The notes under the pieces are model-generated. The model did not search any database and had not been told where the DNA came from. It saw only the letters and a program-made list of their open reading frames with translations. A program made the position numbers and the translations under genes. Source: Vulcanimicrobiota bacterium (GTDB lineage: Bacteria > Vulcanimicrobiota > Vulcanimicrobiia > Vulcanimicrobiales > Vulcanimicrobiaceae). From it: a stretch of 12,746 nucleotides of DNA. The stretch covers positions 1 through 12,746 of the forward strand of contig DAHUYY010000031.1 in NCBI GenBank assembly GCA_027306845.1, written 5' to 3'. Position 1 is the stretch's first letter, and every line of letters begins with the position of its first letter. This document shows positions 5,639 to 12,746 of the stretch, piece after piece.

Positions 5639-7017
5639 CGCAGAGCCGCCGCCGGCATCGCGCGTGCGGCGAGCCGCGCCGCGCTGCGCGTAATCGACCC
5701 CGCACCCAACATTAAAACGAGCGTACCGGGTAAGGACTCCTCTTCGATGCGCTCGACGAGCTCTTCGACGCGCGCGACATAGCGAACGTCGACGCCATGC
5801 TCGCTGAGCCGGTCGCCGATAGAGCGTTCGCTGATGCCTGGAATCGGGGCTTCGGAGGCCGCGTAGATCGGCGTGAGATAGACGCGGTCGGCGCCACGCA
5901 AGGCGTCGGCAAAATCACGCGCGAGATACCCGGTGCGCGAGTAGCGATGCGGCTGAAATGCGACGACGAGCGGGCCGGCATGATAGTTGCGCGCCGCCGC
6001 GATCGTCGCGCGTACGGCAGTTGGATGATGCGCGTAATCGTCGACGACGGTGAGGCGTTGCCCGCGCGCGAGGATATCGAATCGACGCCGCACGCCGCGA
6101 AAATCGCGTAGCCCGGCAACGATAGCCGCGAACGGCACGCCCACCTCGCCGGCGACGGCGATCGCCGCAAGTGCATTGAGAAGATTGATCGCTCCGGGGA
6201 CGTTGAGCGTGACGACGCCGCGCCGTTCGCCGCCGACAACGAGATCGAACTGCGTGCTCAAGCCGGCGAAGACGACGTTGGCGGCAGTGACGTCGGCGAG
6301 CGCACTCGTACCGAAAGTTATCGTGCGCGCCGCACGCGGTTGCGCCGCGAGCGACGCCGAATTGGCGTTGTCGATTCCGACGATCGCCGCCCCATCGGCC
6401 GGCAAGCGACCGAGGAATTCACGGAATGCATCGATGAGGCGGGGCAGCTCGTCGTCGGAGTTGAGATGATCGTTCTCGATATTATTAATCGCGGCGATGC
6501 GCGGCTGCAACAATGCAAACGAGCCGTCCGATTCGTCGGCTTCACAGACGAACCAGGGCGAAGCTCCGTCGACGGCATTGCGACCCAGTTGCGGGTCGAT
6601 TCCGCCGAGCACCAACCCGGCATCGATTTCTCCGGCTCTCAAGATCGCATGGAGCATCGCGGTGGTCGTGGTTTTTCCGTGCGTTCCGCAGATGGCGATG
6701 CCGTCACGGCCGTCGATCAAGCGGGCGAGCAACTCACCGCGATGCACCACGGGAAGTTTCCGGCGACGCGCTTCGCAAAACTCGGGGTTATCGCGATCGA
6801 TCGCCGAACTCACGATGACTTCTTCCGCATCGCCAAGCGAATCGGCATCGTGGCCGACGTAGACGCGCGCGCCCTCCGCACGAAGTTCTTCGAGCAAATC
6901 GCTGTCATTAATATCGGAGCCTGCGACGCTCGCGCCGCGCGCGAGTAGAATGCGCGCGAGTGCGCTCATTCCGATTCCTCCGATGCCGATAAAGTGTCGG
7001 CGCACGTTGCGGGTCAC
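5635..7017 (-). CDS. murC: UDP-N-acetylmuramate--L-alanine ligase MurC
   Basis: MurC adds the first amino acid, normally L-Ala, to UDP-MurNAc with ATP in the cytoplasm. The 460-residue protein has the three Mur-ligase domains: an N-terminal UDP-binding fold with GIGGIGMSALA (11-21), a central ATPase domain with the P-loop GTHGKTTTT (111-119), ADESDGSF (160-167) and NNIENDHL (178-185), and a C-terminal domain with DDYAHHPTA (326-334) and FQPHRYSRT (354-362). The start is a GTG overlapping the murG stop as GTGA at 7014-7017. The frame stays open for some 315 codons further upstream inside murG, but no Mur-like sequence is there. A second GTG four codons later is a possible alternative. It overlaps murB by four bases at the other end, also GTGA. 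Confidence 0.96.
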   Translation of the reverse strand: MTRNVRRHFIGIGGIGMSALARILLARGASVAGSDINDSDLLEELRAEGARVYVGHDADSLGDAEEVIVSSAIDRDNPEFCEARRRKLPVVHRGELLARLIDGRDGIAICGTHGKTTTTAMLHAILRAGEIDAGLVLGGIDPQLGRNAVDGASPWFVCEADESDGSFALLQPRIAAINNIENDHLNSDDELPRLIDAFREFLGRLPADGAAIVGIDNANSASLAAQPRAARTITFGTSALADVTAANVVFAGLSTQFDLVVGGERRGVVTLNVPGAINLLNALAAIAVAGEVGVPFAAIVAGLRDFRGVRRRFDILARGQRLTVVDDYAHHPTAVRATIAAARNYHAGPLVVAFQPHRYSRTGYLARDFADALRGADRVYLTPIYAASEAPIPGISERSIGDRLSEHGVDVRYVARVEELVERIEEESLPGTLVLMLGAGSITRSAARLAARAMPAAALR

Positions 7018-8132
7018 GTTGGGGTATTTCGCCCCGCGAGCGCCGCTATCCGTGCAAGAATCAACGCCGCCGGGTCGGGGGTGCGAAAAGTCGCAATCGC
7101 GGCGCGGAGCCGTGCCAGCGCTGCGGGGTCGCAGAGCTCGGCGAGGAGCGCGCCGAGCGAGCCGGCGTCGAGCCGTTCGTCGGGAATCGCCACGGCAGCA
7201 CCGGCGGCCTCGAGCGCACGGGCATTCTCGCTTTGGTGATCTTCGGCGGCGTGGGGATAGGGAACCAGAATCGACGGCAACCCAAGCGCGATCAATTCGG
7301 CGAGCGTCGAAGCGCCCGCGCGCGCTAAAACCAGATCGGCGGCGGCGAACGCATCGGCGGGATCGTCGAGATAGGGACGGATTCCGCCGCCCTTCGCCCC
7401 CGGCAGCCGCGACCGCACGCGTTCGTACTCCCGCTCGCCGGTAAGGCGCAGCACCTGCCAGCCGGAAGGGAGCTTTCCTGCGGCGATTACACCGACGAGC
7501 GCGTCGTTGAGCGATCGCGCCCCCTGGCTTCCGCCCATTGCAAGCAGCGTGCGACGCTGCGGATCGAGCCCGAGCCGCTCCATTGCAGCGGCGCGAGGCG
7601 GCAACGCGCGCAGCGTGCCGCGAATCGGCACCCCGGTGCAAACGTAACGATCTCCGAAGCGCGCGTCGCCCTGCGGCAACGCGCCCCAGATCTCGTCGAC
7701 GAAGGGCGCGAGGAGACGATTGGTGAGGCCCGGGCGCGCGTTGGGTTCCAGAAGCGCGATCTTCGTTCGCGAGAGTCGCAGCGCGCGCAATATTCGCGCC
7801 GCAACGACGAGCGGAAAACAGACGTACCCGCCGGTCGCGACGATCGTATCGGGGCGCTCTCGCGCCAGCACGGCGAACGCCTGCAACACGCCCCAACCAT
7901 TGGCGACGCTCGTTCCCAGCAGCGCGAGCAGATTCTCGCGGCGCAGCGGCCGCGCGGTAATGCAATGGAGAGGATATCCCGCTTGCGGAACCAGACGCGC
8001 TTCAAGCCGGTCGGCGGTACCAACGAAAGCAATGCGTGCATCGGCTCCATCGCGGTCGCGCAGCGCATCGGCGATCGCAACCGCCGGATAGATATGTCCG
8101 CCCGTGCCTCCTCCGGCGAAGAGGATGCGCAT
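7014..8132 (-). CDS. murG: UDP-GlcNAc:undecaprenyl-PP-MurNAc-pentapeptide GlcNAc transferase MurG
   Basis: MurG is a GT-B glycosyltransferase on the inner face of the cytoplasmic membrane; it converts lipid I to lipid II by adding GlcNAc. The 372-residue protein has the glycine-rich loop GGGTGGHIYPA (7-17), a second loop ATGGYVCFP (99-107), LLEPNARPGLTN (127-138, where EQN is usual and EPN is seen), GGSQGARSLN (200-209), and the UDP-GlcNAc site RAGASTLAEL (271-280) through DHQSENA (298-304). The ATG at 8132 is preceded by AGGAAG with a 7-base spacer and lies 3 bases after the ftsW stop. It feeds lipid II to FtsW-type polymerases encoded just upstream. Confidence 0.97.
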   Translation of the reverse strand: MRILFAGGGTGGHIYPAVAIADALRDRDGADARIAFVGTADRLEARLVPQAGYPLHCITARPLRRENLLALLGTSVANGWGVLQAFAVLARERPDTIVATGGYVCFPLVVAARILRALRLSRTKIALLEPNARPGLTNRLLAPFVDEIWGALPQGDARFGDRYVCTGVPIRGTLRALPPRAAAMERLGLDPQRRTLLAMGGSQGARSLNDALVGVIAAGKLPSGWQVLRLTGEREYERVRSRLPGAKGGGIRPYLDDPADAFAAADLVLARAGASTLAELIALGLPSILVPYPHAAEDHQSENARALEAAGAAVAIPDERLDAGSLGALLAELCDPAALARLRAAIATFRTPDPAALILARIAALAGRNTPT

Positions 8133-8135
8133 GCG

Positions 8136-9308
8136 CTAACTTCCTATGCGACGGCGGCGCCCGACGTTGGCGATCAGCGCGACGGCGATGAGATCGACGA
8201 CGAGCGCGCTGCCGCCGAACGAGATGAAGGGCAGCGGAACGCCGGTAACCGGCCACGACGACGTGACCACGCCGATGTTGATGAAGGCTTGCACCACGAT
8301 CAGTGCAGTGCAGCCCAGCGCCAGAAAATAGCCGAAGCGATCTTCGGCGCGCATCGCGATCTTCACCGCCCGCGTTGCGAAGACGACGAAGAGCGCGACG
8401 ACGGTGAGCGTGCCGATGAGGCCCAACTCTTCACCGACGATCGAAAAGATGAAATCGGTATATTGTTCGGGGAGGTAGAAGAACTTTTCGCGCGATGCCC
8501 CGAGGCCGACCCCCCACCATCCGCCCGAGCCGAGTGCATAGAGCGATTGCACGATATGAAAACCGTAATTGAGTGGGTCTTTCCAAGGGTTTAAGAACGC
8601 GAGGATGCGTTCGCGTTGATACGAGTGGGCGAAGATCGAGTAAACGACCACCGGAGCGGTAAAGAGAATGCCGCCGAGCAGATGCGGTATCCGCGCACCG
8701 GCGACGAAGAGCATGACGAAACCGATTGCCACGATGATGCTCGCCGTACCCATATCGGGTTCGCGTTGAATGAGCAGGGCGACCAAGAATGTCGCGATGA
8801 GCAGCGGCACCACGCCGCGGGAGAATGAGAGAATGCGCTCGCCCATATCGGCGAGCCGCACCGCCAAGAAAAAGACCAGCGTCAGCTTGGCAAACTCCGA
8901 GGGCTGGATGCTCAGCGATGAGATCCCCAGCCAGCGCCGCGAGCCATTCACGCTCGCACCGAGATGCGGCACGAGCACCGCCACCAGCGCCAGCGTCGTG
9001 AGAATGAAAAGTGCGGGTGCGAATGCGCGCAGCTTCGTATAGTCGATACGAAATGCGCCCCACGCGGCGAGCGACCCGACGCCCAGCCACATCAACTGTC
9101 GCTTGAAGAAATAGGCGACATCATGATGGACGGCGTACGCCGTCGTGCTCGATGCCGAGAAGACCATCACCATGCCGATGGCGACCAGGCATGCGACGCT
9201 GATAAAGAGTATGGCGTCGGGCGGCGCGCTTTCGTACGAACGTGGCGTGCGGCGCTCCGGCTTTCGCGAAAGGCGCGGCGGCGGCGCGATGCGAGCGGCG
9301 TTACGCAC
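8136..9308 (-). CDS. ftsW: SEDS-family septal peptidoglycan polymerase FtsW
   Basis: FtsW is a polytopic membrane glycosyltransferase that polymerises lipid II at the division septum with a class B PBP. The 390-residue protein has about ten hydrophobic segments and SEDS motifs: GSRRWLGI (122-129), QPSEFAKL (135-142), REPDMGTA (182-189), LPEQYTDFIFSIVGEELG (279-296, with the likely catalytic Asp285) and the signature PVTGVPLPFISFGGSA (353-368). RodA is the alternative, but placement between murD and murG marks FtsW. The GTG start at 9308 has GGAGG with an 8-base spacer, and it overlaps murD by 8 bases. The first roughly 30 residues are an Arg/Pro-rich cytoplasmic tail. An ATG at 9350 would extend it 14 residues but has no ribosome binding site. 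Confidence 0.95.
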   Translation of the reverse strand: MRNAARIAPPPRLSRKPERRTPRSYESAPPDAILFISVACLVAIGMVMVFSASSTTAYAVHHDVAYFFKRQLMWLGVGSLAAWGAFRIDYTKLRAFAPALFILTTLALVAVLVPHLGASVNGSRRWLGISSLSIQPSEFAKLTLVFFLAVRLADMGERILSFSRGVVPLLIATFLVALLIQREPDMGTASIIVAIGFVMLFVAGARIPHLLGGILFTAPVVVYSIFAHSYQRERILAFLNPWKDPLNYGFHIVQSLYALGSGGWWGVGLGASREKFFYLPEQYTDFIFSIVGEELGLIGTLTVVALFVVFATRAVKIAMRAEDRFGYFLALGCTALIVVQAFINIGVVTSSWPVTGVPLPFISFGGSALVVDLIAVALIANVGRRRRIGS

Positions 9309-10656
9309 GGGCAGCACCTCCGAGCGCACGAACTGCGGCTGCAAATTCATCGCCGCGATGTTCGGCAGAACGAAACATATCGAAGGAAGCGCAGGCCGGC
9401 GAAAGCAGCACGACATCGCCGGCGCGGGCGAGTTTGCTCGCGCGTTCGACCGCCTCTCCCATCGTCGCGGCATTTTCGCTTGGAACGCGCCCGGCAATGG
9501 CGAGCTCGATATCGCGAGCGGCCTCACCGATCGTTAGAACCGCGCGCGCGTGCCGTGCGAGCGCATCGCCGAGGGCATCGAACGCGGTGCCCTTCGCGCG
9601 TCCGCCGACGATGGCGATAACCGGGCTGGAGAAACTCTTCAGCGCGGCGATCGCGGCCTCCGGATTCGTACCCTTCGAATCATCGATATAGCGCACCCCA
9701 CCGATCTCCGTGACCGGTTGTAAACGATGCGCGATGCCGGTGAAGCTTCGCAAGGCTGCGGGAAAATGCTGCGGGTCGACGCCGAACGCTAGCGCAGCGC
9801 CGAGCGCGGCCATCGCGTTTGCGAGATTGTGGCGCCCGATCAGCGTCACATCGCCGACGGCGGCGAGATCCATGGCGGCCCGCGTATCGACGATTCGGTC
9901 GCCGATTACGGCTATACGCGCCGACGGATCGACGAGAGAGTAATCGATGACCGACATTTTCGCCGCGTTGCTACGCGCAAAACACCAAATGCGTTCGTCG
10001 TCGCGATTGGCAACGAGCGTATCGTCGATCCCGGAATTATCGACGATGCGATATTTCGCCGACGCATACTCGTCCATCGAGTCGTAACGATCGAGGTGGT
10101 CGGGCGAGATATTGAGCAGTACGGCGACGCGTGCATGGAAGCGATCGATGCTTTCGAGTTGGAACGACGAGAGTTCCGCGACGATCGCGTCGAGCCCGTC
10201 GGGAAGTACCTCGCGTATCAGCGGTTGGCCGATGTTACCGCCGAGCGCCGTCTTCTTCCCGGCGGCGCGCAACAGGTGCGCGAGCAACGCGCTGGTCGTC
10301 GATTTGCCTTTCGTTCCGGAGACGGCAAGCATCGGCGCGCGCGCAAAGCGCCAAGCGAGCTCCGTCTCACCGATCACCGTGCAACCCATCGCCCACGCGA
10401 TGGCGACCGGGCGCGCGCTCGGCGGCACTCCCGGCGAGAGCACGGCCAGCTCGCTACCGCGTAAGGTCTGTTGCAATTTTTCCGTCGGGACGAACGTGAC
10501 GCCGAGCGATGTGACGTGCGCGACGGCCTCGGCGGAACGTTCGGGAAATTCGTCGGTGGCAAAAACCTCCCAACTCCGTTCGCGCAAAACTTCGCAAACG
10601 GCGATGCCGCTTTTCCCCAGCCCGATAACAAGTGCGCGTTTGCCGGTGTCGGTCAC
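9301..10656 (-). CDS. murD: UDP-N-acetylmuramoyl-L-alanine--D-glutamate ligase MurD
   Basis: MurD adds D-Glu to UDP-MurNAc-L-Ala with ATP in the cytoplasm. The 451-residue protein has an N-terminal dinucleotide-like fold (ALVIGLGKSG, 8-17), the P-loop GTKGKSTT (114-121), the LSSFQLE motif (162-168), NISPDHLDR (182-190), Lys201 in AKYRI as the expected carbamylated lysine, DDSKGTN (325-331), GGRAKG (351-356) and the C-terminal LLSPACASFDMF (417-428), which in MurD contacts the substrate. The GTG at 10656 overlaps the mraY stop as GTGA; a longer frame to 10704 would lie inside mraY and has no support. Its own end overlaps ftsW by 8 bases. Confidence 0.96.
   Translation of the reverse strand: MTDTGKRALVIGLGKSGIAVCEVLRERSWEVFATDEFPERSAEAVAHVTSLGVTFVPTEKLQQTLRGSELAVLSPGVPPSARPVAIAWAMGCTVIGETELAWRFARAPMLAVSGTKGKSTTSALLAHLLRAAGKKTALGGNIGQPLIREVLPDGLDAIVAELSSFQLESIDRFHARVAVLLNISPDHLDRYDSMDEYASAKYRIVDNSGIDDTLVANRDDERIWCFARSNAAKMSVIDYSLVDPSARIAVIGDRIVDTRAAMDLAAVGDVTLIGRHNLANAMAALGAALAFGVDPQHFPAALRSFTGIAHRLQPVTEIGGVRYIDDSKGTNPEAAIAALKSFSSPVIAIVGGRAKGTAFDALGDALARHARAVLTIGEAARDIELAIAGRVPSENAATMGEAVERASKLARAGDVVLLSPACASFDMFRSAEHRGDEFAAAVRALGGAARA
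9317..9321 (-). promoter_or_regulatory. Shine-Dalgarno deciding the ftsW start
   Basis: GGAGG on the minus strand (CCTCC on plus) sits 8 bases before the GTG at 9308, inside the end of murD. It is one of the clearest ribosome binding sites in the window and favours the GTG over the in-frame ATG at 9350, which has none. Confidence 0.7.
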
Positions 10657-11651
10657 TTTGCGATCCACCAGCCGAGCGCCGAGAGCACCGTCGAGATGCC
10701 CCAAAAACGCGTCGTAACCTCGAGTTCGTTCATGCCGCCGAGCTCGAAATGGTGGTGCAACGGGCTCATGCGGAAAATGCGCTTGCCGCCCGTCATTTTA
10801 AAGTAGCTCACTTGCACGATCACCGAGAGCGCTTCGGCAGCGAAGATGCCGCCGACGAGCAACAGCAACAGCATCTCGCCTTCGGCGATTGCCACACCGG
10901 CAAGCAGCGCACCGAGCGCGAGCGAACCTGTATCGCCCATAAACATCTTCGCCGGGTGCCGATTGTAGAGCAGAAACGCTAGACAAGCGCCTAACCCCAA
11001 CAGCGCGACCATCGTCGGTTGCGGCAGCACGTGCGCGAAACCCAACGCTGCGAAGGCCGCGAGCGGCGCTACCATCGAGCCGGCGGCGAGCCCATCGAGG
11101 CCGTCGGTGAGGTTGACGGCGTGAATCGTTCCGGTTACTGCAAGCGTGCCGAGCAGCAACCACCAGAGATATGGCACCGTCAGGTGCCAGGTGCCGACGG
11201 CAAGCAGCGTCTGTCGCGGAAACTCCGCGTACGAACTATCGAGCCGCGTAAGAAATAGCAGTGCGATAACGGCGGTAAGAAGCAATTTCGTGCGCGCCTT
11301 GAGGCCCGCGTTCTTGCCGCGAAAGATGCCCATGAGATCGTCGATGGCACCGATCGCCGCGCAGCCGAGAATGAGGATGAGAAATTCACCGAGCATCGGC
11401 ACCTGAAGATCGAGTGCGAGCGGGAGCACGGCGACGGCGAACACGATGCCGCCCATCGTCGGCGTTCCCGCCTTTGCTTGGTGGCTCGCCGGTGCATCTT
11501 CGTAGACGTGCTGGCGCAGCTTGAGCCGCCGCAGCAACGGTAGAGCGATCGCCCCGGCGATTGCAGCGAGAAGGAACCCGATAAACGCGGGCCAGAGCGC
11601 GCTCTTCACCAGATCGAGCCCATGCGGCGGCACGCTAAACCAGATCAGCAT
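10653..11651 (-). CDS. mraY: Phospho-N-acetylmuramoyl-pentapeptide-transferase MraY
   Basis: MraY is a polytopic membrane enzyme that moves phospho-MurNAc-pentapeptide from UMP to undecaprenyl phosphate, making lipid I. The 332-residue protein has about ten hydrophobic segments. Family motifs are SHQAKAGTPTMGG (56-68), the acidic pair AIDDLMGI (102-109, Asp104/105), NLTDGLDGLA (180-189, Asp183), MFMGDTGSLALG (236-247, Asp240) and the PLHHHFE triple-His motif (297-303). The ATG at 11651 has AGGAAG with a 7-base spacer and overlaps the CofE-like gene's stop by 7 bases. It would use the product of MurF and pass lipid I to MurG, both in this cluster. Confidence 0.97.
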   Translation of the reverse strand: MLIWFSVPPHGLDLVKSALWPAFIGFLLAAIAGAIALPLLRRLKLRQHVYEDAPASHQAKAGTPTMGGIVFAVAVLPLALDLQVPMLGEFLILILGCAAIGAIDDLMGIFRGKNAGLKARTKLLLTAVIALLFLTRLDSSYAEFPRQTLLAVGTWHLTVPYLWWLLLGTLAVTGTIHAVNLTDGLDGLAAGSMVAPLAAFAALGFAHVLPQPTMVALLGLGACLAFLLYNRHPAKMFMGDTGSLALGALLAGVAIAEGEMLLLLLVGGIFAAEALSVIVQVSYFKMTGGKRIFRMSPLHHHFELGGMNELEVTTRFWGISTVLSALGWWIAK

Positions 11652-12355
11652 GCGGCGGCTTCCTGCGCGTAGAGCGGGTGAGCGCCCGTTCCGCGCCATT
11701 TCAGCACCACGATCGGCGTCTGCTCGTCGCCGTTGCCGTGCGGGTTCTCCAAAAGCGCCGTTGCCGTCGCATCGCGCGCGATACCGGCCGACGCACCGAG
11801 CACTTTCGCGCGGTGCAGATCGTTCACGTCGACGATCGCGCAACCGCAATGAAGCGCGGCGGCGATCTTCGCGGCGACGAGGTCGGGTTCGCGCGGTGCC
11901 AGCACGATCGCGCGTTCGTAAGGCGGCATCGTCCCGGTGTAGCCGTCGATTGCGGTAATCGCCTCGCCGAGCATCTCGTAAAAGCGGCCGCGCTTCCCGA
12001 CCAGCAACCCCAGCATTTGCGCGGCGACCGCCTGCAGCACGCGCGGGACGCCGACATCGTCGATCACCAGTTGCATCGACTCCGGCTGGTTGACCGTCGC
12101 GAGCGGGTGCGCTCTGCGCGCGAGCGCAAACGCGAGCTTCGACGGGCGGATCGCTTCGGCGGCTACGAACGCACCCTGAGCGATCGCCACCGCAGTCTCC
12201 GAGATGGCAAGCACGTCGCCGGGTGCGGCGATGCCGCGCACCGCTTCGCGCACTACTGCAACGAGATCGTCGCCTTCTTCAAGCAGGCGCGTGCGCACCG
12301 GAATCGCTACCAACCCCGCCGGCAGCGCTTCGTTCGCCACAGCTAGATTCCGCAC
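11645..12355 (-). CDS. F420-0:gamma-glutamyl ligase (CofE)-like protein
   Basis: A 236-residue protein that I assign to the F420_ligase family (CofE-like) by its N-terminal layout: VRTRLLEEGDDL (20-31), GDVLAISETAVAIAQG (46-61), then a C-terminal part with IVDVNDL (174-180) and NPHGNGDEQTPI (204-215). True CofE adds glutamate to coenzyme F420 by GTP-dependent amide bond formation. The usual lysine in the QKxVSKxEGR-like segment is replaced here by ETAVAIAQG, and the DTFGRPWR-type motif of archaeal CofE is not seen, so an F420 role is not supported. It matches the shorter CofE-like proteins seen in bacteria without a known function. Its place between murF and mraY, overlapping both (13 and 7 bases), suggests a step in peptidoglycan precursor metabolism, but this is inference. 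The GTG at 12355 has AGAGGT 9 bases upstream; a GTG at 12340 is also possible. Confidence 0.7.
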   Translation of the reverse strand: MRNLAVANEALPAGLVAIPVRTRLLEEGDDLVAVVREAVRGIAAPGDVLAISETAVAIAQGAFVAAEAIRPSKLAFALARRAHPLATVNQPESMQLVIDDVGVPRVLQAVAAQMLGLLVGKRGRFYEMLGEAITAIDGYTGTMPPYERAIVLAPREPDLVAAKIAAALHCGCAIVDVNDLHRAKVLGASAGIARDATATALLENPHGNGDEQTPIVVLKWRGTGAHPLYAQEAAAC

Positions 12356-12746
12356 GCCGTCAGGACCTCTTCGAGAATTTCTTCCATGTGATAGCGCCGC
12401 GAGCCCTTCAACAACACGATGTCGCCGCTCTTCGTGCGTTCGAGCAACCAGAGCGCGGCGGCGTGGTTATCGTCGAAACGCCATACGCGATCGCGTGAAA
12501 AACCCGCGCGCAGCGCACCGCGTTCCAGCGCTTCGGCAAACTCACCGCCGACGAGCACTTCGTCGATCTTTTCGGGCTGCAAGTGTTCGCCGACAAGTTC
12601 GTGAAGACGCTCTGACTCGTCGCCGAGTTCTGCCATGCTCGCAAGCACTGCGATATGACGCGAACCATCCTCGTTTCCGAATGCGTCGATCGCCGCGCGC
12701 ATCGAACTTGCGTTGGCATTATACGCATCGTAAACAATGGTGATGA
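12343..12746 (-). CDS. murF: UDP-N-acetylmuramoyl-tripeptide--D-Ala-D-Ala ligase MurF, C-terminal part
   Basis: MurF adds the D-Ala-D-Ala dipeptide made by Ddl to the UDP-MurNAc-tripeptide. Only the C-terminal domain, about 133 codons, is in the window; the 5' end lies beyond the right edge. It opens with VYDAYNANASSMRAAIDAF, the MurF/MurE C-domain motif (usually DDxYNANPxSM; Pro is Ala here). VLASMAELGD and GDIVLLKGSRRYHMEEILE, the typical closing KGSR-xxME motif, follow. The frame is open to the right edge, with no sign of truncation other than the window end. The stop at 12343 overlaps the CofE-like gene by 13 bases, so the genes are probably co-transcribed. Confidence 0.93.
   Translation of the reverse strand, partial: ITIVYDAYNANASSMRAAIDAFGNEDGSRHIAVLASMAELGDESERLHELVGEHLQPEKIDEVLVGGEFAEALERGALRAGFSRDRVWRFDDNHAAALWLLERTKSGDIVLLKGSRRYHMEEILEEVLTACGI

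Noticed and set aside
7018..7965. 315-codon open extension in front of murC, inside murG
   Set aside because: It reads the same strand as murG in another frame, is almost all Arg, Ala and Gly with no recognisable motif, and is open because high GC removes stop codons.
11652..11849. 66-residue extension of mraY upstream of 11651
   Set aside because: It is low-complexity Arg-rich sequence inside the CofE-like gene, and the ATG at 11651 has an ideal Shine-Dalgarno and family-like N-terminus.
11678..12346. 222-codon plus-strand open frame opposite the CofE-like gene
   Set aside because: Its product is rich in Arg and His and shows no domain; the minus-strand frame has family-like motifs and fits the gene spacing.

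Overview
This is a high-GC bacterial chromosome segment dominated by one long, tightly packed minus-strand gene run. Reading in the direction of transcription (right to left) the order is murF (5' end outside the window), a CofE-like ligase-family gene, mraY, murD, ftsW, murG, murC, murB, ddl, then a 126-base gap, then citrate synthase, hisB, hisH and hisA. Two small plus-strand items lie at the left edge: the Ser/His-rich C-terminal tail of a protein that begins outside the window, and a 73-residue two-helix membrane protein whose gene converges on hisA.

The right three quarters (3727-12746) is a division/cell-wall (dcw) cluster. Its genes take UDP-MurNAc-peptide through D-Ala-D-Ala ligation (Ddl), UDP-MurNAc formation (MurB), stepwise peptide addition (MurC, MurD, MurF), transfer to the lipid carrier (MraY), lipid II formation (MurG) and glycan polymerisation at the septum (FtsW). 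Junctions are 3-base gaps or overlaps of 4-17 bases. Three junctions use the GTGA stop/start overlap. Best-supported start codons are GTG in about half of the genes. Unusual for this cluster, a protein of the F420-0:gamma-glutamyl ligase family sits between murF and mraY, and ftsQ/ftsA/ftsZ do not follow ddl.

The left part (488-3600) is a second run of metabolic genes: a short-type citrate synthase followed 4 bases later by hisB, hisH and hisA of histidine biosynthesis. hisF, the usual partner of hisH, is not in the window. The 126 bases between ddl and citrate synthase form the only sizeable non-coding stretch. They hold a perfect 7-bp dyad next to a GATAAT box, the best place in the window for a promoter or operator. 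No stretch over 300 bases lacks a gene, and I see no tRNA, rRNA, CRISPR or insertion sequence.

The organism is a high-GC bacterium that makes peptidoglycan. The mix of a dcw cluster, a CofE-like gene and linked citrate synthase/his genes suggests a poorly sampled lineage; Eremiobacterota (WPS-2) or a similar uncultured phylum is a guess, not shown by the sequence. The window looks mostly like conserved core genome. The least explained items are the CofE-like gene and the Ser/His repeat tail.
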